Part shown: positions 17,161-26,233 of the stretch, in pieces | Layout: every line of letters starts with the position of its first letter | How positions within the stretch are numbered: position 1 is the first letter of the stretch | Assembly (NCBI GenBank): GCA_014238335.1 | Contig: JABABI010000016.1 | Span: 19,855-83,854 of the forward strand | DNA: 64,000 nt | Reading direction: 5' to 3' | Origin: Fuerstiella sp. | GTDB taxonomy: Bacteria; Planctomycetota; Planctomycetia; Planctomycetales; Planctomycetaceae | Notes under the pieces: generated by a model | The model's database searches: none | The model's input: the letters and a program-made list of their open reading frames with translations, nothing else | What the model was told of the DNA's origin: nothing | Position numbers and translations under genes: made by a program

Positions 17161-18291
17161 CTAAACAACCATCATGTCCACGAATTCACGAAACAGATAG
17201 TGGCTGTCGTGCGGACCGGCAGACGCTTCCGGGTGGTATTGCACGCCGAAGGCCGCATGCTCCTTGTGGCGAATACCTTCCACTGTGTCGTCGTTGAGGT
17301 TGATGTGTGTGACTTCAACATTGTCCGGCAGGGAATCGCTGTCGAGAGCGAAGCCATGGTTTTGCGATGTCACCTCCACATGCCCCGTCGCTCTGTTCAG
17401 CACGGGTTGGTTAGCGCCACGATGGCCGAAGCGGAGCTTGAAGGTTTTTGCTCCACAGGCCAGGCCCAGCAACTGCAGCCCCAGGCAGATACCAAAAACA
17501 GGCTTCTTTCCAATGAGCTGCCGAATTGTGTTGATTGCGTAGTCCAAAGGTTCCGGATCGCCGGGACCATTGGACAAAAAGACGCCATCCGGCTTTAGAG
17601 CGAGGATTTCTTCGGCTGATGTTTTTCCGGGAACAATCGTCACTCGGCAGCCGGCATCCGTCAGGTACCGTGGAATATTCCATTTCATGCCGTAGTCGAC
17701 GGCCACCACGTGCGGGCCATTTTGGTTGTCTGCGTCTGACACAAAGTCGGCCGGCCGTCCCAAAGCATCGAGCGGCGAATCCCAACGGGCGGTTTCTTCC
17801 GGCATCACTTCGCAGGCCAGGTCTGCACCCACAAGACTCGGACCGTCTTTCGCTTTCTGCACCAAAGAGGCGTCGTCCATGTCCACGGATGAGATAATGC
17901 CCTTCATTGCGCCTTCAATGCGAATCTGCCGCACCAGCGCGCGAGTATCGATACCCTGCAGGCCGACGATGTTGTAACGTTTCAGGTAGCTGTTGAGTGA
18001 TTCGCTGGAGCGGTAATTGCTGGGCAGTTCGCACAGTTCCTTGACGACGAAGCCACGCAGAAAGAGACTGCGGCTTTCCACGTCGTCAGCATTTACACCG
18101 TAGTTACCAATCAACGGACACGTCATCGTGACGATCTGCCCGTTGTAGGACGGATCGGTCAGGATTTCCTGATAGCCCGTCATGCTGGTGTTGAACACCA
18201 CTTCTCCGTGGACTTCGCCTTCTGCACCGAAGTGCCTGCCGGTGAATACCGAACCGTTGGCCAAAGCCAGTTTCGCCGGATGTGTTGTCAT
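17161..18291 (-). CDS. carA: Carbamoyl-phosphate synthase small subunit
   Basis: The 376-residue glutaminase subunit delivers ammonia from glutamine to CarB for carbamoyl phosphate, feeding arginine and pyrimidine synthesis. The N-terminal CPSase_sm domain has GEVVFNTSMTGYQEILTDPS and the C-terminal class I amidotransferase domain has the nucleophile in FGICLGLQLLGLA, followed by the His/Glu pair in QYHPEASAGP. ATG at 18291 gives the usual start with LALANGSVFTG. It is upstream of ndk and pyrD on the same strand. carB is not in the window. Confidence 0.95.
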   Translation of the reverse strand: MTTHPAKLALANGSVFTGRHFGAEGEVHGEVVFNTSMTGYQEILTDPSYNGQIVTMTCPLIGNYGVNADDVESRSLFLRGFVVKELCELPSNYRSSESLNSYLKRYNIVGLQGIDTRALVRQIRIEGAMKGIISSVDMDDASLVQKAKDGPSLVGADLACEVMPEETARWDSPLDALGRPADFVSDADNQNGPHVVAVDYGMKWNIPRYLTDAGCRVTIVPGKTSAEEILALKPDGVFLSNGPGDPEPLDYAINTIRQLIGKKPVFGICLGLQLLGLACGAKTFKLRFGHRGANQPVLNRATGHVEVTSQNHGFALDSDSLPDNVEVTHINLNDDTVEGIRHKEHAAFGVQYHPEASAGPHDSHYLFREFVDMMVV

Positions 18292-18473
18292 GTTCCTTCT
18301 TTCCAGGCCTGCGCGCAGGATTGCCGCAGCCAAAGCGAGCGGATTTGCGAACTTTTACCACGCGGGAGGCCTGGGACAAAGCACATCATTGTCCAGGGAC
18401 TGAGATTCGTTGATTTAGATGAATGCAGTCAAAGACAGGAAAATTCCACTCATTCATCCGTGCGCCGGTTTTC

Positions 18474-19325
18474 TTACCCCAGGATTTTCGTCCGCACTTC
18501 TTTCAGCAGGTTGACGGCTTTGCCGATGTCGGCCTTCTGTTGTGCGGGATCTTCGGGAATTTCCCGTTCAATGGTCAGCGGACCGTCATAACCGAGGTCA
18601 TTCAGCGTCTGCAGGTAACTTTCCATGCCGACGTCGCCGTCACCCAGCGCCACTTCGCAGCCCCAGTCGAGACCTCGTCGGCCGTCAGCCGCCCATGTTG
18701 CGTCCTTGCAGTGAATGCTGCGAACGAATTTCCCAACTTTCCTCAGAGCCTCGATCGGTTCGCCTGTGCCGTACAGAATCATGTTGGCGGGATCGAAGTT
18801 GATGAACAGGTTGTCACGTGCCACATCGTTGATGAAGTGCAGCAGGTGATCCGCAGTTTCCTGTCCCGTCTCCAGATGCAGGTTCTGACCGTTGGCTTTG
18901 ACGTGATCCAGCAGGTCACGGGTCGTGTCCAGCAGGTTCTTATAGCTTTCCGAATTCGTGTCTTTCGGCACAAAGCCGATGTGCAGACCGACGGTGTCGA
19001 CGCCCAGAAGTCTTGCAAAATCACTGATTTCCTTCATCTCCTGCATGCGAGCGGCTCTGGTGTCTTCCGGTACCAGGCCGACCGTGCGTGCCGTCGTTTC
19101 GATATCGGCATAGCTTTCTCCTTCGAATCCGCCGAAGACGCACGTAATCGTCACGCCGGCATCGGCACACTTTGCGAGGAATCCATCGGCCGTTTCCTGA
19201 GTTCGAGTGCTTTGATGCGGAGCGTGGAGCTGAATGGACGGGATCTCCAGTTCCTTCACGACGTCGAAGTTCACTCCCAACCCGGCATCAACAGACGCAA
19301 AAACTCCAATTGGCCACTTGCTCAT
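18474..19325 (-). CDS. Sugar phosphate isomerase/epimerase-like TIM barrel protein
   Basis: The 283-residue protein has the xylose-isomerase-like (AP endonuclease 2) TIM-barrel pattern: HAPHQS early, GLHIGFVPKD in the middle, NLHLETGQET with a likely metal Glu, NLFINFDPANMILYGTG and SIHCKDATW. These carry the Glu/Asp/His metal ligands of the family. The start at 19325 (MSKWPIG) has a GAGG ribosome site 9 nt upstream; an in-frame ATG four codons earlier is less likely. The substrate is not known; planctomycetes have many such enzymes for unusual sugars. It precedes carA by 182 bp. Confidence 0.85.
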   Translation of the reverse strand: MSKWPIGVFASVDAGLGVNFDVVKELEIPSIQLHAPHQSTRTQETADGFLAKCADAGVTITCVFGGFEGESYADIETTARTVGLVPEDTRAARMQEMKEISDFARLLGVDTVGLHIGFVPKDTNSESYKNLLDTTRDLLDHVKANGQNLHLETGQETADHLLHFINDVARDNLFINFDPANMILYGTGEPIEALRKVGKFVRSIHCKDATWAADGRRGLDWGCEVALGDGDVGMESYLQTLNDLGYDGPLTIEREIPEDPAQQKADIGKAVNLLKEVRTKILG

Positions 19326-19581
19326 GACAGTCCTCATTTGGCGACGAATTTAACTTAGTGATAGAAGGAGCATGGTTGCGGACCGACGATCGAAAATCAA
19401 TCCAACCGTAGATCGTCGGTTCGCGGCACGGCGTAACCACTATCTACGGACCTGCTTTCGGCCGGTTGTGACGACCGCAGGTTCCAAAAGGGGCTGGACT
19501 CAAGCACCAGGACTCGGGAAGATGCGTGCGGTCCAGTTTGTTCGCGTCAAGTCTCCCGATTCTTCCTCCTGAGTTGTTCGC

Positions 19582-20580
19582 ATGAACCGTATTGAAACCC
19601 ATATTTTCACCGGTGTGCTGTTCATGACGCAGTTTTCGGTGCCACTGCCGGCCCAGGAGGCGGCCATCGCGAAGTCTGAAGTCGCCGCGACCAATGATGC
19701 TGAAGTTGAGAAAACGGACAGCGAAACGAAACCGGAGTATGTCAGAATTCGCCGCAACGATCGAAAGCTGGCGGCAGCATTGGAAACATCTGTCATCCTG
19801 TTCGGAAACTCAAAGCAATATCCCAAAACAACAGTCGAACTGATCGGAGCCATTCATCTGGGCGAGACGCAGTACTATGACAAACTGAATTCGATGTTCA
19901 GCAAGTATGATGTTCTGCTGTATGAGGCCGTCATGCCGAAGGAAGCTGTTAAGCGTGGATTTCGGCCGGGCGTTGGTGGTGGCAGAAGAAGTCCGACCGA
20001 CGAAGATCAGTGGACAGAAGCCAAGATCGGACTGCAGGCGATTTCTGTGCTGCAGCTGGGCGCGAAGGACGCGCTCGGTCTGGAGTTTCAACTGGCCGGA
20101 GTCGATTACACTTCCCGAAATTTTGTTCATGCGGACATGACCCAGGAAGAATTTGAAGCATCGATGGCCAAACGAGGAGAATCGTTTTCGCAAATGCTGG
20201 CCCGTGAGATGGGGAAAGCTGCGTTGCAGCAGCAGCAGGTCAATCCTTTCGCCCAGTCGCTTGATCTGGCGCTGTCGCTGCTGGCTTCGGATCGTAAATA
20301 CCGTGTGCGTCGCATTGCTGCCGTGGAACTGACCAAAGCCAATGACGGAGAAGCCTTCGCCGGTGCGGATGGAACGTCAACGATAATCACGGAACGCAAC
20401 ACCAAGGCACTGGAGGTTCTGAAGGCTCAGTTGAAGCGGGGCCGAAAACGAATTGGCGTGTTTTATGGAGCCGGGCATTTTCCGGATATGGAAAAACGCG
20501 TACTGGACGAATTCGGTTACGAGCGACTATCTGAAGAATGGGTCACCGCCTGGGAACTGCGGGCACCCGTCGACAAGTGA
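19582..20580 (+). CDS. TraB/GumN (Tiki-fold) family protein, secreted
   Basis: The 332-residue protein has the TraB/PrgY/GumN hallmarks: GAIHLG (89-94), Glu115 in LYEAVMP, and GAGHFPDM near the C-terminus (296-303). These two GxxH motifs and Glu make up the putative metalloprotease-like site of the Tiki superfamily. A hydrophobic N-terminus up to about residue 25 (VPLPAQ) looks like a signal peptide, so it probably acts outside the cytoplasm. The middle has an alpha-helical insertion rich in Gln. The substrate is unknown. A glycosyltransferase follows on the same strand after 135 bp. Confidence 0.8.
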   Translation: MNRIETHIFTGVLFMTQFSVPLPAQEAAIAKSEVAATNDAEVEKTDSETKPEYVRIRRNDRKLAAALETSVILFGNSKQYPKTTVELIGAIHLGETQYYDKLNSMFSKYDVLLYEAVMPKEAVKRGFRPGVGGGRRSPTDEDQWTEAKIGLQAISVLQLGAKDALGLEFQLAGVDYTSRNFVHADMTQEEFEASMAKRGESFSQMLAREMGKAALQQQQVNPFAQSLDLALSLLASDRKYRVRRIAAVELTKANDGEAFAGADGTSTIITERNTKALEVLKAQLKRGRKRIGVFYGAGHFPDMEKRVLDEFGYERLSEEWVTAWELRAPVDK

Positions 20581-20715
20581 TAGGTCACAACTGCCAGTTG
20601 CTCCGATCCTTCTTTGACGGTTGGTTCATACTGACATCGGGACGCAGTATTCCGCGACCGCTGGGCGTTGTAACGATGCGTTGAAAGTGGCTCGTCGTCT
20701 TTTCGGAAGACTCGC

Positions 20716-21864
20716 ATGTTCTGGTTCGGCTGGATTCTGTTCGTCGGAATAGCCTTCTGGGTCGTGCCGCCCGTGCTGTGGTTTGTTCTGCGGCAGTTGC
20801 GGCCGGTCCTCACGAGCGATACAGACATCAGTCGCTGGCCCCGTGTCAGCGTCATCGTTCCGGCTCGAAACGAAGCAGCGGCCGTTGAGCAGTCGCTGCG
20901 TTCACTGCTGAAGCTGGACTATCCGGACGTGCAGCTGCTGGCCGTCAACGACCGCAGTACAGACGACACCGGGGCAATCATGAATCGCGTCGCCGGCGAC
21001 GATCCCCGCTGTCAGGTTATTCATATAGAAGTCCTGCCCGACGGCTGGCTGGGAAAGAACCATGCGATGCACGTTGCGGCCGGTATGGCGACGGGCGAAT
21101 ATTTGCTTTTCACAGACGGCGACGTGATTCATGAACCGGCAGCATTGCGATCAGCAGTGACGTATCTAAAACGGAAGCGCCTGCGTCACCTCTGTCTGCT
21201 GCCGCGAATGATACCGGGTGGTTTCTTTGAAAATTGCATCGTTGCGTTCTTCGGTTTCGCATTCGCGATTGGTCAGCAGGTGCATCTCATCCGGACCCGG
21301 TGGCCGTTCGCATACGTCGGCGTTGGCGCCTTCAATCTGATCGATGCGGAGTTCTACCGCAGTTTCGGGGGCCACACGGCGATTGCCATGGACGTGATCG
21401 ACGATGCGAAGCTTGGCAAGTTGGTCAAGCAGCATGGCGGCACTCAGGATTTCATCGGCGCTCCCGATTTGCTGTCGATTCGCTGGTACGATTCATTATG
21501 GGGAGTCGTTACGGGGTTGGAGAAGAACGGTTTTGCGGCTCTGAATTATTCGCTGACATCTGTGATGCTGTGTACGGTCGTGTTCTTCGTCACGATGATG
21601 TTGCCGTATTTTCCACCGCTGTTTCTGCCACTTAGCGAAACGGGCGGTTTCCTGGCCACTGTCTTGTTGTGGCACGTGATGTATGGAATTGCGGCCGTCT
21701 GTTTCGGAGGCAGTATTTTTCTGGTGCCGTTCTTTCCCGTTGCGGCATGGCTGATGTCGTTTGCGTTCTGGCGTTCCGCCTGGGTGACTCTGCGGCAGGA
21801 CGGTGTTCGTTGGCGAAACAGCTTCTATTCGTTGGACGAGCTGCGTAAGGGACTGTATCGTTGA
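20716..21864 (+). CDS. Membrane glycosyltransferase family 2
   Basis: The 382-residue protein has an N-terminal membrane helix (1-28), a GT-A domain and about three C-terminal helices (from about 275). Motifs are VSVIVPARNEAA (44-55), NDRSTDDT (78-85) and the DxD-type FTDGDV (132-137). The segment LPDGWLGKNHAMH is characteristic of the HpnB/CrtQ-like subgroup linked to hopanoid or carotenoid modification. No such pathway genes are next door, so the acceptor is unknown. It would act on the cytoplasmic face of the inner membrane. Confidence 0.85.
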   Translation: MFWFGWILFVGIAFWVVPPVLWFVLRQLRPVLTSDTDISRWPRVSVIVPARNEAAAVEQSLRSLLKLDYPDVQLLAVNDRSTDDTGAIMNRVAGDDPRCQVIHIEVLPDGWLGKNHAMHVAAGMATGEYLLFTDGDVIHEPAALRSAVTYLKRKRLRHLCLLPRMIPGGFFENCIVAFFGFAFAIGQQVHLIRTRWPFAYVGVGAFNLIDAEFYRSFGGHTAIAMDVIDDAKLGKLVKQHGGTQDFIGAPDLLSIRWYDSLWGVVTGLEKNGFAALNYSLTSVMLCTVVFFVTMMLPYFPPLFLPLSETGGFLATVLLWHVMYGIAAVCFGGSIFLVPFFPVAAWLMSFAFWRSAWVTLRQDGVRWRNSFYSLDELRKGLYR

Positions 21865-22000
21865 CGCCATGGTCGGATGATGCCCCGTTGTTTATTCCGC
21901 CGGACATGAAGCGGTCTGGTGTTCGCCGAAGTGTCGACGGCTGTTTTCGAAATATAACATCGATTCACTGGCAGAGCTGCAGCCGGGAAGCGTCGTGCAA

Positions 22001-22612
22001 ATGGACAACAATTACGAAGACGATCCGGAGCTTCTGAAGGGCATCAGCGAAGGTGACGCGGGTGCACTGGCCAGCTTTCTGGACGTGAACCGCAGACAGT
22101 TGATGGCCTTTATCAGCCGACGACTCGGAGACGCTCTTCGCACGAAAGTCGAAGTGGAAGACATCTTCCAGGATGTCAGTGCAGAGGCCATTCGAACGCT
22201 GACGCCGGAGTGGCCGGGAGAACGGGAACCGTTTTCGTGGCTGTGTCATCTCTCAGAACGAAAGATCGTGGATGCGCATCGGCATCACTTTGACGCTCAA
22301 AAAAGAGACGCCGGCAAAGAACGTGCTCTGGATGCAAGGTCACCCGATGGTGGCAAAATTGGTCTGGTGAACATGCTGGTCAAGAGCATGACAACGCCGA
22401 GTGCTGCGTTCTCGCGAAATGTCCGCGAAGGTCGTCTGCACGCTGCTATCGCTGAACTTAAGGAAGATCAGCGGGAAGCCATCCGATTGAAGTACATCGA
22501 GAACATGCCATCAAAACAGATCGCTGAGGCTCTGGGCAAATCGGATGCGGCCGTGCGTGTCATGCTGACTCGCATAATGAAGCAGCTGCACGAGTTGCTG
22601 GCGGATGGTTGA
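22001..22612 (+). CDS. ECF-type RNA polymerase sigma factor
   Basis: The roughly 203-residue protein has region 2 (FLDVNRRQLMAFISRRL, then VEVEDIFQDVSAEAIRTL, and the -10 reading EPFSWLCHLSERKIVDAHR) and region 4 (ALKEDQ-type ELKEDQREAIRLKYIENMPSKQIAEALGKSDAAVRVMLTR). This is the planctomycete ECF style with an Arg/His-rich linker. ATG 22001 is chosen, though GTG 21995 is just upstream. No anti-sigma factor gene is adjacent; a STAS protein lies 1.7 kb further on. Its stop codon abuts the stop of the convergent rhomboid gene as TGATCA. Target genes are not evident. Confidence 0.88.
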   Translation: MDNNYEDDPELLKGISEGDAGALASFLDVNRRQLMAFISRRLGDALRTKVEVEDIFQDVSAEAIRTLTPEWPGEREPFSWLCHLSERKIVDAHRHHFDAQKRDAGKERALDARSPDGGKIGLVNMLVKSMTTPSAAFSRNVREGRLHAAIAELKEDQREAIRLKYIENMPSKQIAEALGKSDAAVRVMLTRIMKQLHELLADG

Positions 22613-23386
22613 TCAGTCATCGCTGGGATTAATGACTCTGACACTGGGGCGTGTCGGATGCTGCTGTCTGCCGAGAAACCAGGCCACCAGGAAGCCAAAC
22701 AGAAAGCCGCCGGCGTGAGCCCACCAGGCGACCCCAGCCGCCTGAGCGCTGCCCATGGAAAAACTGCCCTGAACAAGCTGGATCACAAACCAGATGCCCA
22801 GAAATACCGGAGCAGGCAGGACCATCATCTGCAGAATGAAAAAGATAGGGATCAGGGTGACGACTTTCGCGTGCGGATTTAGCAGCATGTACGCTCCCAT
22901 AATTCCTGCGACGGCACCGCTCGCTCCTATCGTTGGTATCGGCGATGTGGGCTGAAATGCGAAATGGGCCAGGCTGGCTGCGATGCCGCTGCCCAGGAAA
23001 AATATCAGATAGCCGCAGGGTCCCATCCGGTCCTCCACGTTATCACCGAAGATGTACAGGAACCAGATGTTGCCGAGCAGATGCATGAAGCTGCCGTGCA
23101 GAAAGATGCAGCTCAGCAGTGTCGTCCAGGGATGGAGCTTAGGTGCCGGCAATTCACGGTCCACGACCACGATCTGCGTACCGAATGGTGTTCGGACCGC
23201 CTGCCGTTGAGATACGACGACGGTCGCCGCAGGTGAACTTACCAGGGCCGGAACCATGCCGAACTCTTCAACCAATCCATCTGCATCGTTCTTTTGCAAA
23301 ACGTAGACCAGGATGCAGACGCCGATCATCAAGTAGTTGACGATGGGAAAACGGTGGGATTGAAGATCGTCGCGTATGGGAAACAC
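22613..23386 (-). CDS. Rhomboid family intramembrane serine protease
   Basis: The 257-residue membrane protein keeps the rhomboid dyad: Ser156 in GASGAVAG (154-161) and His224 in WWAHAGGFLFGF (221-232). HGSFMHLLGNIWFLYIFGD (98-116) is the usual second-helix signature with the conserved His and Asn. A soluble insertion (about 50-85) lies after the first helix. It should cleave membrane proteins within the bilayer. Substrates cannot be predicted. It is convergent with the sigma factor gene, with no gap. Confidence 0.9.
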   Translation of the reverse strand: MFPIRDDLQSHRFPIVNYLMIGVCILVYVLQKNDADGLVEEFGMVPALVSSPAATVVVSQRQAVRTPFGTQIVVVDRELPAPKLHPWTTLLSCIFLHGSFMHLLGNIWFLYIFGDNVEDRMGPCGYLIFFLGSGIAASLAHFAFQPTSPIPTIGASGAVAGIMGAYMLLNPHAKVVTLIPIFFILQMMVLPAPVFLGIWFVIQLVQGSFSMGSAQAAGVAWWAHAGGFLFGFLVAWFLGRQQHPTRPSVRVINPSDD

Positions 23387-23541
23387 ACAGATTCCGACAG
23401 TGACGGTGGTGCTTCAGTGACACCATCTCGTGAAGAATGTTCTGCACGTGCACACAAAACGGTAAAACTCAGACCGCAGGGACACGAATCGTCTGGCCGT
23501 ATTGCTGACCATGCCGCATTTTTTTTCATTCTGAGGGTCGC

Positions 23542-23736
23542 TCAGACGTGCGTCTTGCTGTTGAGTTTAGCGAGTTGACGGAGCTTGTCTGCTGAATTCG
23601 CCACCCCAGGCTGACGGATGGCCTGCCGCGTGGGCAGTAATGATAGCAGGGCCCCGTCCCGCAGCATCCGGATCACGTGGTCGATGGAAACGGATGTCGA
23701 GACCACAGCCGGACTTCCCGCCGCAATGTGCTCCAT
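23542..23736 (-). CDS. Small hypothetical protein
   Basis: A 64-residue frame starts at an ATG with AGGA about 9 nt upstream. The product is predicted mostly helical and amphipathic: HVIRMLRDGALLSLLPTRQA then SADKLRQLAKLNSKT. It has no signal peptide or membrane segment. It lies upstream of the rhomboid gene on the same strand. I recognise no family; the composition is more protein-like than the overlapping frames. Otherwise 23387-23912 appears empty. Confidence 0.4.
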   Translation of the reverse strand: MEHIAAGSPAVVSTSVSIDHVIRMLRDGALLSLLPTRQAIRQPGVANSADKLRQLAKLNSKTHV

Positions 23737-23912
23737 GAGTTGTTCCTGTGCGACGTGATTTTTCTGTCGTCTTTGATGCGGCTATTCTGGTGGCCATGGA
23801 CAGTCGGGAACAGGTAGGTCTCAACCGAGAACTCGCCCCGACAATAAACGAGAAAAGACGAACGAAAATCCATTCCGTTCGCCTCTGTTCTCATTCCGTC
23901 TCAATGACAAAG

Positions 23913-23984
23913 TTACCCCGCAGGGACTTGAACCCCAACTTACAGAACCAGAATCTGTCGTGCTACCGATTACACCACGGGGTA
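23913..23984 (-). tRNA. tRNA-Gln (anticodon CTG)
   Basis: On the minus strand the sequence folds as a cloverleaf: acceptor TACCCCG/CGGGGTA, D-stem GTGT/GCAC, anticodon stem ACAGA/TCTGT with loop TTCTGGT (anticodon CTG, reading CAG), a 4-nt variable loop and a T-arm with loop TTCAAGT. The 3' CCA is not encoded. The discriminator base is A. Confidence 0.93.
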
Positions 23985-24266
23985 ATGTGGTAACTTCCGT
24001 CACTGAAGTGCGGCAATCTATCAATGCCTTCAAACGATGTAAAGAATGAAAGCCGCTGTGTTTGCTGCATTTTTTACACAGATGAATGCCACAGGTTCTC
24101 GACGGCCACCAGCTTTTCACGTATTTATTTTGCACATTTTTCGTTGGTCCTGATCACCAGTGTGAAATTCTCCCGGATACGCTTTCAATTTCTGTTCCAA
24201 TCCCGTCTTATCCGGGAATGCAAAACGTCCCTGTCCGCTTCCTGATAACGTTGGACCGACAATATC

Positions 24267-24653
24267 ATGACTGAAAACTCAGGTTCCCGTGATGATGGTG
24301 TCCCTGCATCTGCACAATACGCGCTGACTGAAGACGGGATTCTGAAGGTCTACAGCGTCGGAGAAACGACCGTTCTTGGATTCGGTGGGCAGGAGGTTCC
24401 TTCGGAATTCAACGCTGCCCATTACCGAGCGGCCATCACCGACCTGCTTGTCACCAACAACTGTCAGACGGTGGCGTTTGACCTGACCGGTGTCAAATTC
24501 GTTCCGAGCGGAATGCTGGGGCTGTGGATTTCTCTGAGGCAAATGGAATCAGGACCCGTCGTGCAGGTCTTTAATCCGTGTGGGGACGTGCAGGAGGTGC
24601 TGCAGGTCACGAAGCTGAACACGATGATCGAAGTCCGCGAAGTGGATGTGTAG
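24267..24653 (+). CDS. STAS domain protein (anti-anti-sigma factor-like)
   Basis: The 128-residue cytoplasmic protein has a STAS fold: a strand TTVLGFGG near residue 35, NAAHYRAAITDLLVTNNCQTVAFDLTGVKFVPSGMLGLWISL in the centre with the conserved Ser in the VPSGMLGL position that is phosphorylated in SpoIIAA-type proteins, and a terminal VLQVTKL helix. It probably acts in a partner-switching control pathway with a serine kinase. No RsbW-type kinase lies next to it. It may work with the sigma factor or kinase in this window, but no link is shown. Confidence 0.82.
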   Translation: MTENSGSRDDGVPASAQYALTEDGILKVYSVGETTVLGFGGQEVPSEFNAAHYRAAITDLLVTNNCQTVAFDLTGVKFVPSGMLGLWISLRQMESGPVVQVFNPCGDVQEVLQVTKLNTMIEVREVDV

Positions 24654-24696
24654 GACTGACGGTAGTTGCCCGGGGGATGAGCGGATCTGTTGCGAG

Positions 24697-26028
24697 CTAA
24701 TTCGCAGCCAGTGACACGCGTCGGATTTCGTGGTCGTTGCGAACGATCACGTGTCTGTTGGCGTACGCAGGCATGACCCAGTTCACAAGTGCGTCCTCAA
24801 ATCGGCGAGGGCCATAGCCGCACTGAGTGTCCGGTTCGATAAGTTTTGTGCGGTCAATCAGTTTCGGACCAGCGGGCGAAAACCGCATGATCATCAATTC
24901 ACCAAGGTCATTGTTCACAAAGTAGCGGTTGCCGTTCTTCACCCAGAACATGGAACCCCAGCGCCCCTGCCGCGTCAGCTCTGTATTCTCCCAGACACGT
25001 TCCCCGTCGCTCAGCTGCAGTCCGCGCAATTCACCGTAGCTGCACGTTCCATAGAAGTGGTCGCCGTGGACGATTGGTGTTGTGATGACGGCATGCAGGC
25101 TTTTCGTCTGCTTCGGACGTTCACCGCTGCCTCCGTTCTTCCACAGCATCTCAGCGGAACTGGCGGCCGCCTTCACCAGCATGGATCCGTCATAAAACCC
25201 GCTGACCAGCAGCCGATCGCCGGGCAGCAATACCGGACGTCCGAGAGCCATATTCGATTTCGCGCTGAAGGGAACTTCCCACAGAATCGAGCCGTCATCG
25301 GGGTTCATCGACGATAATTTTTCCTTGTGCCATTGAACCAGCTGCGGTGTGCCGGCAATCACAAAGATTTCCGGTGCGCTGTATGGCAGATCGTAACTGG
25401 CGGGAAGCGACTTCCATTTCTCTTCGCCCGTCTTCTTGTCCAGAGCACGCAGCAACCCATCGGGGCCGCCGCACGCCACGATGACCGTGTCTTTCCAGAC
25501 GATCGGTGATGCGGACACGGCGAAAATGGGGACCTGTGCATCGAACGCTTCCAGAGCATCATGTTCCCAGATGATCTTTCCCGTCGGAGCGTCGGTACAG
25601 TGAAGTCGTCCCGTGGCGCCCAGAGTGTAGACTCGGTCACCATCCACCAGCGGCGTGGCTCTGGGACCGGTTGCGTAGGAATGCATCTGCCGGCGGTAAT
25701 GCGTTGCCCATTCGTGCTGCCAGATGATGTCGCCAGTCTGTTCATCCAGACACAGCAGTCGCTCCAATGCTTCCAGAGTTTTCGTTTCCGGTTGTGGTCG
25801 ATAGTCCGTCACGAAAACGCGTCCGTTGGCGACGACCGGTCCCGAGTACCCGGAACCTATTTTGACGGTCCACGTCGGCTGCAGACCGTCTTCGGGGAAC
25901 TGGTCAAGGATGCCGGATTCGTTCCAGTTGCAGCGTCGATCATTGCCGGACCATTGAGTCCAGTCGTCGGCTGTGGCAGCGGTTGCAAAGGTGGCTAAGA
26001 CCAGACCGGTTATATATCTCGGCAACAT
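24697..26028 (-). CDS. Secreted PQQ-like beta-propeller repeat protein
   Basis: The 443-residue protein has a signal peptide (MLPRYITGLVLATFATAATA) followed by WTQWSGNDRRCNWNESG, the common start of planctomycete PQQ-like proteins. Repeats of the form LDEQTGDIIWQHEW, TDAPTGKIIWEHDA, LDKKTGEEKWKSLP and MNPDDGSILWEVPF mark the blades of a BamB/PQQ_2 propeller. These proteins bind or scaffold in the periplasm; there is no sign of catalytic residues of quinoprotein dehydrogenases. ATG 26028 is chosen because the signal peptide starts there. The gene is next to a DUF1501 gene on the same strand. Confidence 0.85.
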   Translation of the reverse strand: MLPRYITGLVLATFATAATADDWTQWSGNDRRCNWNESGILDQFPEDGLQPTWTVKIGSGYSGPVVANGRVFVTDYRPQPETKTLEALERLLCLDEQTGDIIWQHEWATHYRRQMHSYATGPRATPLVDGDRVYTLGATGRLHCTDAPTGKIIWEHDALEAFDAQVPIFAVSASPIVWKDTVIVACGGPDGLLRALDKKTGEEKWKSLPASYDLPYSAPEIFVIAGTPQLVQWHKEKLSSMNPDDGSILWEVPFSAKSNMALGRPVLLPGDRLLVSGFYDGSMLVKAAASSAEMLWKNGGSGERPKQTKSLHAVITTPIVHGDHFYGTCSYGELRGLQLSDGERVWENTELTRQGRWGSMFWVKNGNRYFVNNDLGELMIMRFSPAGPKLIDRTKLIEPDTQCGYGPRRFEDALVNWVMPAYANRHVIVRNDHEIRRVSLAAN

Positions 26029-26233
26029 GGCAGTTTCTTTCAGGCGTTGTGGCGGCAGATTAGACACATGCGGTCCACGATTCTAAGGCGGATGCGGCCC
26101 GGACGCGTACACGGCGAGCGATTTTCGGAAAACAACGACCGATTTTGCAGGCAACCTTGAAGTAACCATCGCCAGTGGCCCCACAGTTTCCGAGCGGCAG
26201 CTCGCATAAACCGTCGAAGACGGGCGTCCCGTC

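Noticed and set aside
18423..19358. 311-aa plus-strand frame opposite the epimerase gene
   Set aside because: Shadow of a well-supported TIM-barrel gene; no start signal or family motif.
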